Positions 26,708 to 36,493 are shown, counted from the stretch's first letter. The stretch: DNA of 64,000 nucleotides from Nguyenibacter vanlangensis (GCF_038719015.1 NZ_CP152276.1:4543501-4607500); one strand, 5' to 3'. A program made the numbers and translations. Notes: generated by a model from the sequence alone, not told the origin.

Positions 26708-27790
26708 ATGTCGCACAACAGTTTCGGCCATCTGTTCCGGGTGACGACCTGGGGGGAGAGCCACGGGCCGGCGATCGGCTGCGTCGTCGACGGCTGTCCG
26801 CCGCTGCTGCCGCTGGGCGAGGCGGATATCCAGCCCTGGCTGGATCGGCGCCGGCCGGGCCAGTCGAAATTCACCACCCAGCGGCAGGAGCCCGACGCGG
26901 TGGAGATTCTATCGGGCGTGTTCGAGGGGCGGACGACCGGGACGCCGATTTCGCTGCTGATCCGCAACACCGACCAGCGGTCGCGCGATTACGGCGACAT
27001 TGCCGAGCGGTACCGGCCCGGCCATGCCGACGTGGCCTATGACCTGAAATACGGGATTCGCGATTATCGCGGCGGCGGCCGGTCCTCGGCCCGCGAGACG
27101 GCGATGCGGGTGGCGGCGGGAGCCGTGGCGCGCATCGTGCTGGGGGAGGGCGTGCGCATTCGCGGCGCGCTGACGCAGATCGGCCCGCACCGGATCGACC
27201 GGGCGCGCTGGGACTGGGACGTGGTGGAGGGCAACCCGTTCTTCTGCCCCGATGCCGCGATGGTGCCGGTGTGGGAGGATTACCTCTCGACGGTGCGCAA
27301 GGCGGGGTCGTCGGCCGGCGCGGTGATCGAGATCGTGGCCGAGGGCGTGCCGGCGGGGCTGGGCGCGCCGATCTATGGCAAGCTGGATTCCGACCTGGCG
27401 ATGGCGCTGATGAGCATCAACGCCGTCAAGGGGGTCGAGATCGGCGACGGGTTCGCCGCCGCCGCGCTGACCGGCGAGGAAAACGCCGATCCGATGCGCA
27501 TGGAGGACGGGCGCCTGACCTTCGGCGCGAACCATGCCGGGGGTGTTCTGGGCGGGATTTCCACCGGCCAGCCGGTAGTGGCGCGCTTTGCCGTCAAGCC
27601 GACCAGTTCGATCCTGACCCCGGTGGCCTCGGTGACGCGCGGCGGCGAGAATGTCGACGTGATGACCAAGGGGCGGCACGACCCGTGCGTGGGGATTCGC
27701 GCCGTGCCGGTGGGCGAGGCGATGATGGCCTGCGTGCTGGCGGATCATGCTCTCCGCCACCGCGCCCAGACCGGCAAATCCTGGCCTTGA
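26708..27790 (+). CDS. aroC: chorismate synthase
   Basis: FMN-dependent last enzyme of the shikimate pathway, 360 aa. Signatures: [26 protein letters not shown] at the N-terminus, [85 protein letters not shown] and [26 protein letters not shown]. Strong AGG-type binding site 8 bp before ATG. Probably co-transcribed with fabI. Confidence 0.97.
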   Translation: MSHNSFGHLFRVTTWGESHGPAIGCVVDGCPPLLPLGEADIQPWLDRRRPGQSKFTTQRQEPDAVEILSGVFEGRTTGTPISLLIRNTDQRSRDYGDIAERYRPGHADVAYDLKYGIRDYRGGGRSSARETAMRVAAGAVARIVLGEGVRIRGALTQIGPHRIDRARWDWDVVEGNPFFCPDAAMVPVWEDYLSTVRKAGSSAGAVIEIVAEGVPAGLGAPIYGKLDSDLAMALMSINAVKGVEIGDGFAAAALTGEENADPMRMEDGRLTFGANHAGGVLGGISTGQPVVARFAVKPTSSILTPVASVTRGGENVDVMTKGRHDPCVGIRAVPVGEAMMACVLADHALRHRAQTGKSWP

Positions 27791-27797
27791 ACCCGTG

Positions 27798-27817
27798 CCG
27801 GGCGCTGCGGCGCCCGG
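27798..27817 (+). terminator. GC-rich hairpin after aroC
   Basis: CCGGGCGC and GCGCCCGG arms with a TGCG loop, starting 8 bp after the aroC stop. No T-run follows, so termination would be weak or Rho-assisted. Confidence 0.35.
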
Positions 27818-27927
27818 GATGGGAAGGTGATGGAGACGCCATCCGTTTGAACGGGACCTGGCTCTGGTGCATTGTTTCGGCGAGCATCTTTGTCCGACAG
27901 GATGCGCCCATCCGGTCGGATGATGCC

Positions 27928-29841
27928 CTAAGCCAGCGCGCGGATGGCCCTGGCAATTCCGTCGGGATCCAGGCCCTGATTGCCTTGCTGCTGCCAGAGG
28001 CCGCCGCAGCCTTCGATGTGGACGCCAATGTGATTGTACCGTCCCCGGAAGCCCGCCCGCAGCAAGTGGCTGCCGAAGCGGCTGCCCAGGCCCGTTTTCA
28101 CATTCCAGCCCTCCGCGACCAATATCCAGGGCGCCTTGGCGAGCCGGGCCATCATCGCGGGGTCGACGACGTTCAAGGTCGCCTTGTTGACGAGCCCGAC
28201 ATCGATGCCGTCCTCTCGCAGTCCGGTGACCGCATCCAGGGCGCGGTAGAGCGTTTCACCGAAGCTGACCACATAGCCGCCGCCGTTCTTCGCTTCCCGC
28301 ACCAGGTCGTCGATACCCGGCGCGAAGGCGCGTCCCTCATAAAACCGCTTGCCATCCTCAGCCAGGATGTCCGGCACGGCCGCCCGATTGCTGAAAACGA
28401 ACCGCAGCCCGGGATCCTTGAATATCCGCTTCACGCAGGCGGAGAATTGATACTGGTCCGCCGGGAAATAGAGGCGCGTCGCGTCTTCGCCGTGAAGCGG
28501 CCTGATCCCGCCATCGGCGAACATCGAATTGATGCCGAAATGGCAGGTGTTGTCCGCCATCTCGTCGACCCCGCTATGGGAGAAGTGAGCCAGCACGTTG
28601 GCGAAATTCAGCCGCGCCATGGTGATTTCGCTGACGATCATTTCGAGGAACGCGCTGAAGGTCGCGTAAATTCCCTGCTTTCCTTCGCTGGATCCGAAGC
28701 CCGCGGCGGCCGAGAAATTGCCCCGCTCCATGATCCCGGCCTTTATGAACACCTCGGGATGCTTCTTCCTGATGTGATGGAGGCCGCAGGACCCTTCGAG
28801 GTCGTTGTCGAACACCCGCACGCTGGCCCTGCGGGTCTCCTCGTCCATTCCATCCAGGATCTCGTTGACGACTTTGCCAAAATCGTCCCGGTTCTTCCCC
28901 TCGCCCGACGAGCCGCGATAGGTGAGCGGACTCTTGTCGGGCTTCGCCGCCTTGAGCATGGCGATCGCGTCGTCATAGCCGCCCCGGTTTTCGAGATAGG
29001 CAATCGCCACGTCCGTCTTCAGGGCATCGTGCGCGTGGATGTCGCCCTCGACTTTTCCGATCCCCACCGCCATCGGGCGCTTGATGACGACGGCATGCGG
29101 AGCCGGATTGTCGAAAGCCCGGCAGAGGTCGATATGCAGTGCCTCGAGGTCCTCGCCCATCGTCGTTTCCGTCGTCAGGCCATACCCCGCCAGGGTGCGC
29201 GTCAGGTCGTAGCCGGGCATGTATTCCTGGGGATGCCCCGCGATCGTGACATTGTTGTCGTCGATGAGGAGCTTGATATTGAGCCCCTGCGCGACGGCCA
29301 GGCGCGCGGCCTCGGCGTCGTCGCCCTCCATCTGGCTGCCGTCCGATCCCAGCAGGATAACGGATTTTCCCGGGTTGGCCATGGCGACGCCGTTGCAGAA
29401 GGCCCAGAGATGGCCCAGGCGGCCCGAACTGAACGCCAGTCCCGGGGTCAGTTCTTTCTCCGGATGGCCGGGCAGGCCGCTGCCGTATTCGCGATAATGC
29501 AGCAATTTTTCAGCCGGCATGTCGCCGTTCAGCACGCTCAACAGGTACTGGGTCGCCACCCGATGGCCGGCTTCGTCGTAGAAGACCGGAACGATCGGCG
29601 CGCCGCCGGCGATGAAAGCCCGCACGATCATCACCTCGGGGACGGTGTCGTACGGACCGCCGGAATGACCTGCCAGGCCCTTGGCGCCCGCCAGTGCGGT
29701 GAAGAAGACAATGGCGTCGCGGCAGATCTGGATATTGTGTTTCAACACCGCTTTCGCCTCGTCGGAAAGCGTCGTGACCCTGGGGTCCAGCCGCAGCGGC
29801 TTCAGGCGACCCAGATCGATCGGGAACGTGTCGTTCGACAT
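27928..29841 (-). CDS. transketolase
   Basis: Thiamine-diphosphate enzyme moving two-carbon units in the pentose phosphate pathway, 637 aa as one chain. Thiamine diphosphate motif GSDGSQMEGDDAEAARLAVAQGLNIKLLIDDNN near residues 150-180; N-terminal AGAKGLAGHSGGPYDTVPEVMI; pyrimidine domain with ERGNFSAAAGFGSSEGKQGIYATFSAFLEMIVSEI; C-terminal domain with GWNVKTGLGSRFGSHLL. The motifs deviate from textbook TktA, suggesting a distinct transketolase subgroup. ATG 29841 follows GGGGAGAA. Its GC (40 of 60 in 28081-28140) is lower than its neighbours'. Confidence 0.85.
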   Translation of the reverse strand: MSNDTFPIDLGRLKPLRLDPRVTTLSDEAKAVLKHNIQICRDAIVFFTALAGAKGLAGHSGGPYDTVPEVMIVRAFIAGGAPIVPVFYDEAGHRVATQYLLSVLNGDMPAEKLLHYREYGSGLPGHPEKELTPGLAFSSGRLGHLWAFCNGVAMANPGKSVILLGSDGSQMEGDDAEAARLAVAQGLNIKLLIDDNNVTIAGHPQEYMPGYDLTRTLAGYGLTTETTMGEDLEALHIDLCRAFDNPAPHAVVIKRPMAVGIGKVEGDIHAHDALKTDVAIAYLENRGGYDDAIAMLKAAKPDKSPLTYRGSSGEGKNRDDFGKVVNEILDGMDEETRRASVRVFDNDLEGSCGLHHIRKKHPEVFIKAGIMERGNFSAAAGFGSSEGKQGIYATFSAFLEMIVSEITMARLNFANVLAHFSHSGVDEMADNTCHFGINSMFADGGIRPLHGEDATRLYFPADQYQFSACVKRIFKDPGLRFVFSNRAAVPDILAEDGKRFYEGRAFAPGIDDLVREAKNGGGYVVSFGETLYRALDAVTGLREDGIDVGLVNKATLNVVDPAMMARLAKAPWILVAEGWNVKTGLGSRFGSHLLRAGFRGRYNHIGVHIEGCGGLWQQQGNQGLDPDGIARAIRALA

Positions 29842-29964
29842 CGGACTTCTCCCCGGACATGGCGACCATAAGGGAAACACCGCACGTCGCCTGCCGTTGC
29901 GTCGCGCGGAATGCCGGACTTGCCCGCCGGGTCGCCCCAGGCGGGTATCCGCGTGCTCGGCTCC

Positions 29965-30396
29965 TCAGGTGCTCAGGGTGGCTTCCAGCGTGATGGGGGC
30001 GTTCAGCAGCCTGGAGATCGGGCAGCCGGCCTTGGCCTTGGCGGCGAGGTCCTGGAACCGGGATTCGGTGGCGCCGGGGATGGTGGCCGCGAGGGTGAGG
30101 TGGATGCCGGTGACGGTGAAGCCGTCGGGCTGTTTTTCCAGAGTGACGACGGATTTGGAATCCAGCGCGGTGGCGGTCAGTCCGGCCTCGCCCAGGATGG
30201 CCGACAGCGCCATGGCGAAGCAGGCCGCGTGGGCGGCGCCGATCAGTTCCTCGGGGTTGGTGCCGGCCACGCCCTCGAAGCGGGTGTTGAAGCCGTAGGG
30301 CTGCGCCGACAGCGCGCCGCTTTCGGTGGAGACGGTGCCCTTGCCGTCCTTCAGGCCGCCGGCCCAGTGGGCGGTGCCGTATTTGGTGATGCGCAT
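29965..30396 (-). CDS. OsmC family peroxiredoxin-like protein
   Basis: 143-residue OsmC/Ohr-family protein, expected to reduce organic hydroperoxides in the cytoplasm. Starts MRITKYGTAHWAGGLKDGKGTVSTESG, then NPEELIGAAHAACFAMALSAIL with the first reactive Cys, and AKAGCPISRLL with the second. This matches OsmC rather than Ohr. ATG 30396 fits the family start; the 34 upstream in-frame codons do not. Divergent from metX. Confidence 0.92.
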   Translation of the reverse strand: MRITKYGTAHWAGGLKDGKGTVSTESGALSAQPYGFNTRFEGVAGTNPEELIGAAHAACFAMALSAILGEAGLTATALDSKSVVTLEKQPDGFTVTGIHLTLAATIPGATESRFQDLAAKAKAGCPISRLLNAPITLEATLST

Positions 30397-30743
30397 CGGG
30401 TCGGTTCCTTGCAGCTTGCCCGGTTGGTCGCAGGCCGTTCTCCGGGCTGTTGCCGCTTTGCCGGTGAGGGCGGCGGGTGCCCGGCCGGGGGCGAGCATAG
30501 CCCGCCGCGGCAGGGGCGGGAGCGGGCGGGGCGCACACGATGCGGTGAAGCGGGGCAGGGGCGGGGATGCGGCCCGATTGGCCGCGTCTTATCTGCCCGT
30601 CTTGCCAGATCGAGGCCATTCGATCCGGGACGGCGGTGGTCCAGGCAGTTGCGCCCAGACAGTTGCGCGTGGCGGGCGCCGGTGTCATAGGACGCAGCCT
30701 GCGCCCTTGCTGTCCCTCTTTTGTCGGAATGTCGGCCCACGCG
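30397..30743. other. divergent intergenic region between osmC and metX
   Basis: 347 bp without a supported gene. It holds two copies of CAGTTGCGC (30646-30654 and 30660-30668), 14 bp apart, which might be regulatory. I looked for the SAM-II riboswitch common before metX in alphaproteobacteria and saw none of its conserved core. Confidence 0.35.
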
Positions 30744-31919
30744 ATGGATCAGACCCTGCCTGCCCCGCTTCAGCACGAGCACATGCTGTTCCCCGAAGGG
30801 CTGCATCTGGAATGCGGGGTTCATCTGGCGCCGGTGCAGGTGGCCTATCGCACCTATGGCACGCTGTCGGCGGCGCGGGACAATGCGATCATCGTCTGCC
30901 ATGCGCTGACGGGCGATCAGTATCTGGCCGAGCGGCATCCGCTGACCGGGAAGCCGGGCTGGTGGAGCCGGATGGTCGGGCCGGGCCTGCCGATCGATAC
31001 CGACCGGTTCTTCGTCATCTGCATGAACGTGCTGGGCGGGTGCATGGGCTCGACCGGCCCGCGTTCGCCGCGCGGCGGAGAGGGCCCGGGGCTGGAACCC
31101 CGGAGAGTGGAACCTTGGGGGACGGAATTTCCGCCGATCACCATCCGCGACATGGTGCGGGCGCAGAAGCTGGTGATCGACCGGCTGGGGATCGCGCGGC
31201 TGTTCGCCGTCATTGGCGGGTCGATGGGCGGGATGCAGGTGCTGGAATGGGCGGCGACCTTTCCCGACATGGTGTTCGCGGCCATGCCGATCGCGACCTC
31301 GCCGTTTCACTCGGCGCAGAACATCGCCTTCAACGAGGTCAGCCGCCAGGCGATCTTCGCCGATCCGGAGTGGCATGGCGGGCGGTACTGGGAGCGTGAG
31401 GCGATTCCGGCGCGCGGGCTGGCGGTGGCGCGGATGATGGCGCACATCACGTACCTGTCGGAGGAGGCGCTGACCCGGAAATTCGGGCGGCGCACCCGGC
31501 GCGACCCGTACGGGCCGGCCAATCCGCTGTCGCTGTTCGGCGAGATGTTCGAGGTCGAGAGCTATCTGCGGCACCAGGGGTCGTCCTTCGTGCGGCGCTT
31601 CGATGCCAATTCCTATCTGACGATCACGCGGGCGATGGATTATTTCGATCTCGGGGCCGATCATGACGGGGACCTGTCGCGGCCTTTCCATGGGACGCGC
31701 ACGCGGTTCTGCATCGTGTCCTTTTCCTCGGACTGGCTGTTCCCGACCACGCAGGCGCGGTCGCTGGCGCGGGCGCTGAACCGGGCGGCGGCCAACGTGT
31801 CGTTCGTCGAGATCGAAAGCGACAAGGGGCATGACGCCTTTCTGCTGGACGAGCCCGATTTCGACCGGACGGTACGCGGATTCCTGTCCGGCGCCGCCGA
31901 ACATGCGCGGATCGGCTGA
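30744..31919 (+). CDS. metX: homoserine O-acetyltransferase
   Basis: Alpha/beta hydrolase-fold enzyme that acetylates (or succinylates) homoserine for methionine synthesis, 391 aa. [35 protein letters not shown], nucleophile elbow [12 protein letters not shown], Asp in [14 protein letters not shown] and His in [15 protein letters not shown] short extra loop ([17 protein letters not shown], about residues 112-128) interrupts the usual GSTGP..P. region. ATG 30744 (MDQTLPAP) is preferred; ATG 30729 is possible. metW follows after 3 bp. Confidence 0.95.
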   Translation: MDQTLPAPLQHEHMLFPEGLHLECGVHLAPVQVAYRTYGTLSAARDNAIIVCHALTGDQYLAERHPLTGKPGWWSRMVGPGLPIDTDRFFVICMNVLGGCMGSTGPRSPRGGEGPGLEPRRVEPWGTEFPPITIRDMVRAQKLVIDRLGIARLFAVIGGSMGGMQVLEWAATFPDMVFAAMPIATSPFHSAQNIAFNEVSRQAIFADPEWHGGRYWEREAIPARGLAVARMMAHITYLSEEALTRKFGRRTRRDPYGPANPLSLFGEMFEVESYLRHQGSSFVRRFDANSYLTITRAMDYFDLGADHDGDLSRPFHGTRTRFCIVSFSSDWLFPTTQARSLARALNRAAANVSFVEIESDKGHDAFLLDEPDFDRTVRGFLSGAAEHARIG

Positions 31920-31922
31920 GCC

Positions 31923-32528
31923 ATGCGCCTGGACCAGCGGCTGATCGCCGAGATGATCCGGCCCGGCACCCGCGTGCTGGATATCGGCAGCGGCGACGGG
32001 GCGTTGCTGGATTACCTGTTCCGCACCAGGAGGTGCGACGCGCAGGGGATCGAGATCGACATGCAGGAGGTCACGCGGTCGGTGGCCCACGGGCTGCCGG
32101 TGATGCATGGCGACGCGGACCATGACCTGGCGCATTATCCCGAGCATGCGTTCGATTACGTCGTGCTGCAGCGTACCCTGCAGGCGGTGGAGCGGCCGCG
32201 CGAGGTGCTGCGCCAGATGCTGCGCATCGGGCGGCATGCCATCGTGTCCTTCCCCAATTTCGGGCATTGGCAATTGCGGCTGAAATTGCTGCTGGGCGGG
32301 CGGATGCCGATGACGGCGGTGTGGCATACGCCGTGGTACGAGACGCCCAACATCCATCCCTGCACGATCCTGGATTTCCTGATGCTGTGCCGCGAGGAAG
32401 GATATGTGGTCGAGGAATGGATGGCGGTGGACGAGGACGGGGAGCGGGCGCCGTGGCGCCGGTCCATCCGGCTGGCCAATCTGTTCGGCGAGCAGGCGCT
32501 GTTTTTGCTGCGGCGGCAGGACCGGTGA
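31923..32528 (+). CDS. metW: methionine biosynthesis protein MetW
   Basis: 201-residue SAM-methyltransferase-like protein that works with MetX in many proteobacteria, apparently activating acylation of homoserine. VLDIGSGDGALLDYLF (motif I), GIEIDMQEVTRSVAHGLPVMHGDADHDLAHYPEHAFDYVVLQRTLQAVERPREVL and NFGHWQLRLKLLLGGRMPMT are the MetW marks. Follows metX by 3 bp and overlaps the next gene (GTGA), so all three are coupled. Confidence 0.95.
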   Translation: MRLDQRLIAEMIRPGTRVLDIGSGDGALLDYLFRTRRCDAQGIEIDMQEVTRSVAHGLPVMHGDADHDLAHYPEHAFDYVVLQRTLQAVERPREVLRQMLRIGRHAIVSFPNFGHWQLRLKLLLGGRMPMTAVWHTPWYETPNIHPCTILDFLMLCREEGYVVEEWMAVDEDGERAPWRRSIRLANLFGEQALFLLRRQDR

Positions 32529-33454
32529 CGCAGGGCGTGGTGCGCCTGCTGGCCGGAATCGACGGGGGCGGCACGGGGACGCGGCTGCGCCTGGTCACGC
32601 CGGAGGGGGTGATGCTGGGCGAGGGGCAGGGTGGTCCGGCCAATATCGCGACCGATGCCGCGCAGGGCTGGCGATCGGTCGGTGACGCCCTGGCGGCGGC
32701 GCTGGCGCAGGCGGGGCTGGCCCGGTCGTCGTGCCATCTGATCGCCGGGGCGGGGCTGGCGGGGGCCGAGGTGCCCGGGGCGGCGGAGCGGTTTCTGGCG
32801 TTTCCGGCGCTGTTCGACCGGATCGACCTGGTTACCGACGGCTATACGTCCTGTGTCGGCGCGCATGGCGGGGCGGCGGGGGCGGTCGTGGCCGTGGGGA
32901 CCGGAACGGTCGGCTTCGCCCTGGCCGGCGGGCGCGTCCGCCGGGTCGGCGGATGGGGATTCCCCCAGGGGGACGAGGGCGGCGGGGCCTGGATCGGGCT
33001 GGAGGCGGTGCGGCTGATGCTGCGGGCCAGGGACGGGCGGGTGCCGGGTTCGGCGCTGGTCGAGCGGATCTGGCGCGCCCTGGCATCCGAGGGCGGCGAT
33101 CCGATGCTGTGGGCTGTGCGGATGGGGGCGGCGGGTTTCGGCCGGCTGGCGCCGCTGGTGGTCGCGGCGGCAGAGGACGGGGACGCGCAGGCGCGGGCTT
33201 TGCTGGGCCGGGCCGGCGCGGAGATCGCGCTGTTGCGGGCGGCCTTGTGCGACGCGGAGGGGTTTCGTGGGCTGCCCTGCTGCCTGCTGGGCGGGCTGGC
33301 CGAGGTGCTGGAGCCCTATCTGCCGGCGGAAAGCCGCGAGGGGCTGGCGCGGCCCCGTGGGAGCGCGATCGAGGGTGCGCTGTGGCTGGCGCGGCGGCTG
33401 CATGGGGACAGCACCGCCGGAAAAGGACTTGCGGCGGAGGGGACGAGCGGCTAG
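32525..33454 (+). CDS. BadF/BadG/BcrA/BcrD ATPase family sugar kinase (N-acetylglucosamine kinase-like)
   Basis: 309-residue actin-fold ATPase. Phosphate-1 motif LLAGIDGGGTGTRLRLV at the N-terminus, VAVGTGTVGFALAGGRVRRVGGWGFPQGDEGGGAWIGLEAVRLM in the middle, and a late CLLGGLAEVLEPYLP. This is the pattern of N-acetylglucosamine kinases used in amino-sugar or cell-wall recycling. GTG 32525 overlaps the metW stop (GTGA); the frame is open upstream through metW but that part is a shadow. Very Gly/Ala-rich. Co-transcription with metXW looks accidental in function. Confidence 0.82.
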   Translation: MTQGVVRLLAGIDGGGTGTRLRLVTPEGVMLGEGQGGPANIATDAAQGWRSVGDALAAALAQAGLARSSCHLIAGAGLAGAEVPGAAERFLAFPALFDRIDLVTDGYTSCVGAHGGAAGAVVAVGTGTVGFALAGGRVRRVGGWGFPQGDEGGGAWIGLEAVRLMLRARDGRVPGSALVERIWRALASEGGDPMLWAVRMGAAGFGRLAPLVVAAAEDGDAQARALLGRAGAEIALLRAALCDAEGFRGLPCCLLGGLAEVLEPYLPAESREGLARPRGSAIEGALWLARRLHGDSTAGKGLAAEGTSG

Positions 33455-33549
33455 AAGCCGCCCGTGGACGGACCGCGCCTGTCCGGCTTGCTGACTTGGA
33501 CGCACGTGCCTTTGGACGCGGGGGGCACGCACTGGACGGACAACAGCAT
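33451..33549 (-). CDS. possible small protein, 32 aa
   Basis: Short frame starting ATG 33549 behind a good AGGAAAGGAAG sequence, encoding MLLSVQCVPPASKGTCVQVS then a basic tail ending GPSTGGF. It contains two Cys. It ends against the kinase stop. No family recognised; the strong ribosome binding site in an otherwise gene-free gap is the only support. Confidence 0.3.
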   Translation of the reverse strand: MLLSVQCVPPASKGTCVQVSKPDRRGPSTGGF

Positions 33550-33695
33550 CTTCCTTTCCTGACGGCTTGCGGTGAATGACAGCGTGCCCTGCGTTGCGGG
33601 GGCGCGAACCGTGTTTCGTATTTTCCAAAAAATCATTCCGGAATCCCATCCTGTCGTGTGGCGTCCGGCCTTTCCCTGGTGCCAGGAGGCGCTGC

Positions 33696-34967
33696 ATGAC
33701 CACATTTGCCGATCTTCAGCTTGCCGAGCCGCTGTTGCGCGCGCTGAACGAGGAAGGATACACGACGCCGACGCCGATCCAGGCCGGCGCGATTCCGCAC
33801 CTGCTGGCCGGGCGGGACCTGCTGGGCCTGGCACAGACGGGCACGGGCAAGACCGCGGCCTTCGCGCTGCCGATCCTGCACCGGCTGCTGACCCATTCGC
33901 GCCGGGCGCACCCCAAGGGGGCGCGGGCGCTGGTGCTGGCGCCGACGCGCGAGCTGGCGTCGCAGATCGATGAGAGTTTCAAGGCCTATGCCCGGCATAT
34001 GCGGCTGAGCCATGCCGTGATCTTCGGCGGCGTGGGGCAGGGGCGGCAGGTCGAGGCGATGCGGCGCGGGGTGGATGTGCTGGTGGCCGCCCCCGGACGC
34101 CTGCTGGACCTGATGGGCCAGGGGCATGTCGACCTGGCGGGGCTGGAGGTCCTGGTCCTGGACGAGGCGGACCGGATGCTGGACATGGGCTTTGTCCGCG
34201 ATATCCGCCGGATCGTCGCGGCACTGCCGCGCGAGCGGCAGACGCTGCTGTTTTCGGCCACCATGCCCAAGAGCATCGCCGAGCTGGCGCATAGCCTGCT
34301 GCGCGACCCGGCGACGGTGCAGGTCACCCCGCCGTCGAGCACGGTGGACCGGATCCGCCAGGCGGTGATGTTCGTGGACACGGAGAAGAAGCGCGACGCG
34401 CTGCGCCTGCTGGTGGACTCGCCGAAGGTGGAGCGGGCGGTCGTCTTTACGCTGATGAAGCACGAGGCGAACAAGGTCGCGGCGTTCCTGAACGAGAACG
34501 GGATCGTGGCCGAGGCGATTCACGGCAACAAGTCGCAGGGCGCGCGCGAGCGGGCGATGTCGGGCTTTCGCTCCGGCGCGGTGAAGGTGCTGGTGGCGAC
34601 CGACATCGCGGCGCGCGGCATCGATGTCGACGACGTGACGCACGTGTTCAATTACGACCTGCCGAACGTGCCGGAGAGCTATGTCCACCGGATCGGCCGC
34701 ACGGCGCGCGCCGGGCGGGACGGCTGGGCGGTGTCGCTGTGCGATGCCGAGCAGCGGGCGTGGCTACGCGATATCGAAAAGGCGATCGGCAAGAAGGTCC
34801 CGGTGGTGCAGGAGCATCCGTTCCATTCCGACGCGGCCCAGAATTCGACGCAGAAGCCGCCCGTGCTGGGTGGTGGCGGCGGGCGCGGCCGGGGCGGCGG
34901 CGGTGGCGGGCGCCATCAGGCACGCCAGGGCGGCGGCCAGCGCGGCGGGGCGCGCCGGGTGGCGTGA
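33696..34967 (+). CDS. DEAD-box ATP-dependent RNA helicase (RhlE-like)
   Basis: 423-residue RNA helicase for RNA remodelling or ribosome/degradosome work. Q motif FADLQLAEPLLRALNEEGYTTPTPIQ, Walker A AQTGTGKTAAF, PTRELASQI, VLDEADRMLDMGF, SATMP, then the second domain with ATDIAARGIDVDDVTHVFNYDLP and HRIGRTARAGRDG. The C-terminal tail is Gly/Arg-rich (GGRGRGGGGGGRHQARQ) and probably binds RNA. AGGAGG sits 7 bp before ATG 33696; the upstream in-frame extension is ignored. Confidence 0.95.
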   Translation: MTTFADLQLAEPLLRALNEEGYTTPTPIQAGAIPHLLAGRDLLGLAQTGTGKTAAFALPILHRLLTHSRRAHPKGARALVLAPTRELASQIDESFKAYARHMRLSHAVIFGGVGQGRQVEAMRRGVDVLVAAPGRLLDLMGQGHVDLAGLEVLVLDEADRMLDMGFVRDIRRIVAALPRERQTLLFSATMPKSIAELAHSLLRDPATVQVTPPSSTVDRIRQAVMFVDTEKKRDALRLLVDSPKVERAVVFTLMKHEANKVAAFLNENGIVAEAIHGNKSQGARERAMSGFRSGAVKVLVATDIAARGIDVDDVTHVFNYDLPNVPESYVHRIGRTARAGRDGWAVSLCDAEQRAWLRDIEKAIGKKVPVVQEHPFHSDAAQNSTQKPPVLGGGGGRGRGGGGGGRHQARQGGGQRGGARRVA

Positions 34968-35134
34968 TGCTCCGGGACAGGCCGGCTGGTCCGGCCTGTC
35001 CGGTACGGATCGTGACGGGGTGGCGCGAGGCGCTGCCCTCGACCCATGGGGGAGGCGCGGACCTTTAGCCCCCGATCCATTGATAAGTAACAGGTTTCCA
35101 AAAGCGCCGTCTTTGGTGGGTGCTGCCGGCGCGG

Positions 35135-35509
35135 TCAAAGGGCGGCGGGCTTGTGGCAGACGGCCTCGATATTATGGCCGTCGGGATCGAGGACGAAGGC
35201 GCCGTAATAATCGGGGTGGTATTGCGTCCGGAGGCCGGGCGGCCCGTTGCCCCGGCCGCCGGCGGCCAGTGCGGCGCTGTAGAATTGGTCCACGCTCTGC
35301 CGGTCCGCGGCGGTGAATGCGACATGGGTACGGGTCGGCGATCCTTGCTCATGGCCGATCCAGAAGATGGGCTTGGGTGCCTCGCCATAGCCCGCGAAAG
35401 TGGCATTGTCCCCGTGGAGCCTGTCGATTCCCAGGGGCTTGAGGGCCCGGTCGTAGAAATCCTGGGCGCGGCCAAAATCGGAAACGCCGATGCCGACATG
35501 ATCGAGCAT
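35135..35509 (-). CDS. VOC/glyoxalase family protein
   Basis: 124-residue vicinal-oxygen-chelate fold protein. Metal ligand positions are in MLDHVGIGVSDFGRAQDFYDRAL (His4), THVAFTA and YGAFVLDPDGHNIEAV (Glu near residue 117). YHPDYYGAFVLDPDGHN is typical of the glyoxalase/bleomycin-resistance group. Substrate unknown. It stands alone with about 110-165 bp of gene-free sequence on each side. Confidence 0.88.
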   Translation of the reverse strand: MLDHVGIGVSDFGRAQDFYDRALKPLGIDRLHGDNATFAGYGEAPKPIFWIGHEQGSPTRTHVAFTAADRQSVDQFYSAALAAGGRGNGPPGLRTQYHPDYYGAFVLDPDGHNIEAVCHKPAAL

Positions 35510-35620
35510 GTCATTCCTCCAGTTTTCGGTCCCGTTTCTACATAATCTATTATGGTCGCGCGCGGTTTGGCGGGTGGTCGCGCCGTTCTGACGGTGCGTC
35601 GGATCACAAGGGGGCGACCC

Positions 35621-35953
35621 CTATTGGTGGTGCTGGGACAGGGGGTTGGAGGTCTCGTAAGCCGTGCCGAAAGGGGCCAGCCAGGTTCCGGTGACGGGGT
35701 CGTGGTCCGGGTCCTGGGTGCCGCCCAGCCGGAATTTGCCCAGCGGGCCCAGCGGGATGCCGGCATCGTCATCCTTCGGCGGCGGGCGCGACATGTCGGG
35801 GACGGGTGCCGGCGTGTAGGTTCTGTTCCCGATGACGACGAGATGTTCCCGGACCGGCGCGGGCGTGGGGGAGGCCGTCGGGGGCGCGGCCATGGCGGGG
35901 GTGGCGGAGGCGAGCAACGCGGCGCCGAGCGGGGCGGACAGGCGTGGGGCCAT
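35621..35953 (-). CDS. hypothetical exported protein, 110 aa
   Basis: Begins with a signal peptide (APLGAALLASATPAMAAPP, cleavage probably after AMA), followed by a Pro-rich low-complexity stretch and a short mature part ending HDPVTGTWLAPFGTAYETSNPLSQHHQ. No family recognised. The DPVTGTW.. tail and KDDDAGIPLGPLGKFRLGGTQDPDHDP suggest a small periplasmic protein of acetic acid bacteria, but this is a guess. Confidence 0.5.
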   Translation of the reverse strand: MAPRLSAPLGAALLASATPAMAAPPTASPTPAPVREHLVVIGNRTYTPAPVPDMSRPPPKDDDAGIPLGPLGKFRLGGTQDPDHDPVTGTWLAPFGTAYETSNPLSQHHQ

Positions 35954-36256
35954 CGTGGTCTGGACTCCATCGGGTGCGGGTGGATGGTGCGGGCTTCGGG
36001 AGGGGGCCTCGATTATCGTTGCGTGGGCGGGTAGTGTGTCGGGCGGGAAGGCGGCTGGTCAATGGCGGTCGGCGATGGGGGCCGGCGATGGGGGATGCGT
36101 CGTCTCAAGGCTCGGGGCGGCAGTCCCTGGCCGGTGACGGTGAATGGTCGATTTGCCGGCTTGTCCGGGTGCGACGCCCCGTGATCTCGGGTTTGCGAGG
36201 CAGGCGGATTTTTTGCCCGGCGGAAAAATTATCTCGCTCAAAAGGGGGGATCGGGC
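35954..36256. other. gene-free stretch
   Basis: 303 bp between two small hypothetical genes that face away from each other. No frame with convincing coding character, no clear hairpin; probably holds both promoters. Confidence 0.3.
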
Positions 36257-36493
36257 ATGGCCATTGGACCCACCACCGTCGCACGTGTCGGCATTATGCT
36301 GGTCAGCGCGCTGGCGACCGCGGCCATGCTGTATCTGTGCGGCGTGGCCGTCGGGACGTACGTGTCGCATGGCGGCTTCATGCCGGGCAGTTGGGTGGGA
36401 CGGCATATCTGGCTGATCGTCCTGCCGCTGTTGGCGCCGTTGCAGGTTCTGGCCCGCGTGCGTGCGCGGCGCATGCGGCGGGCGAAAGGGTGA
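36257..36493 (+). CDS. hypothetical small membrane protein, 78 aa
   Basis: Two membrane helices are predicted by eye: VGIMLVSALATAAMLYLCGVAVGTYV and IWLIVLPLLAPLQVLAR, with a basic C-terminus RVRARRMRRAKG that should lie in the cytoplasm. No family recognised. Last gene with host-like composition before the accessory island. Confidence 0.55.
   Translation: MAIGPTTVARVGIMLVSALATAAMLYLCGVAVGTYVSHGGFMPGSWVGRHIWLIVLPLLAPLQVLARVRARRMRRAKG

Noticed and set aside
27271..29871. 866-codon open frame on the plus strand across aroC and transketolase
   Set aside because: Out of frame with aroC and antisense to transketolase; composition not protein-like.
30567..30743. SAM-II riboswitch before metX
   Set aside because: The conserved SAM-II core could not be found in the leader.
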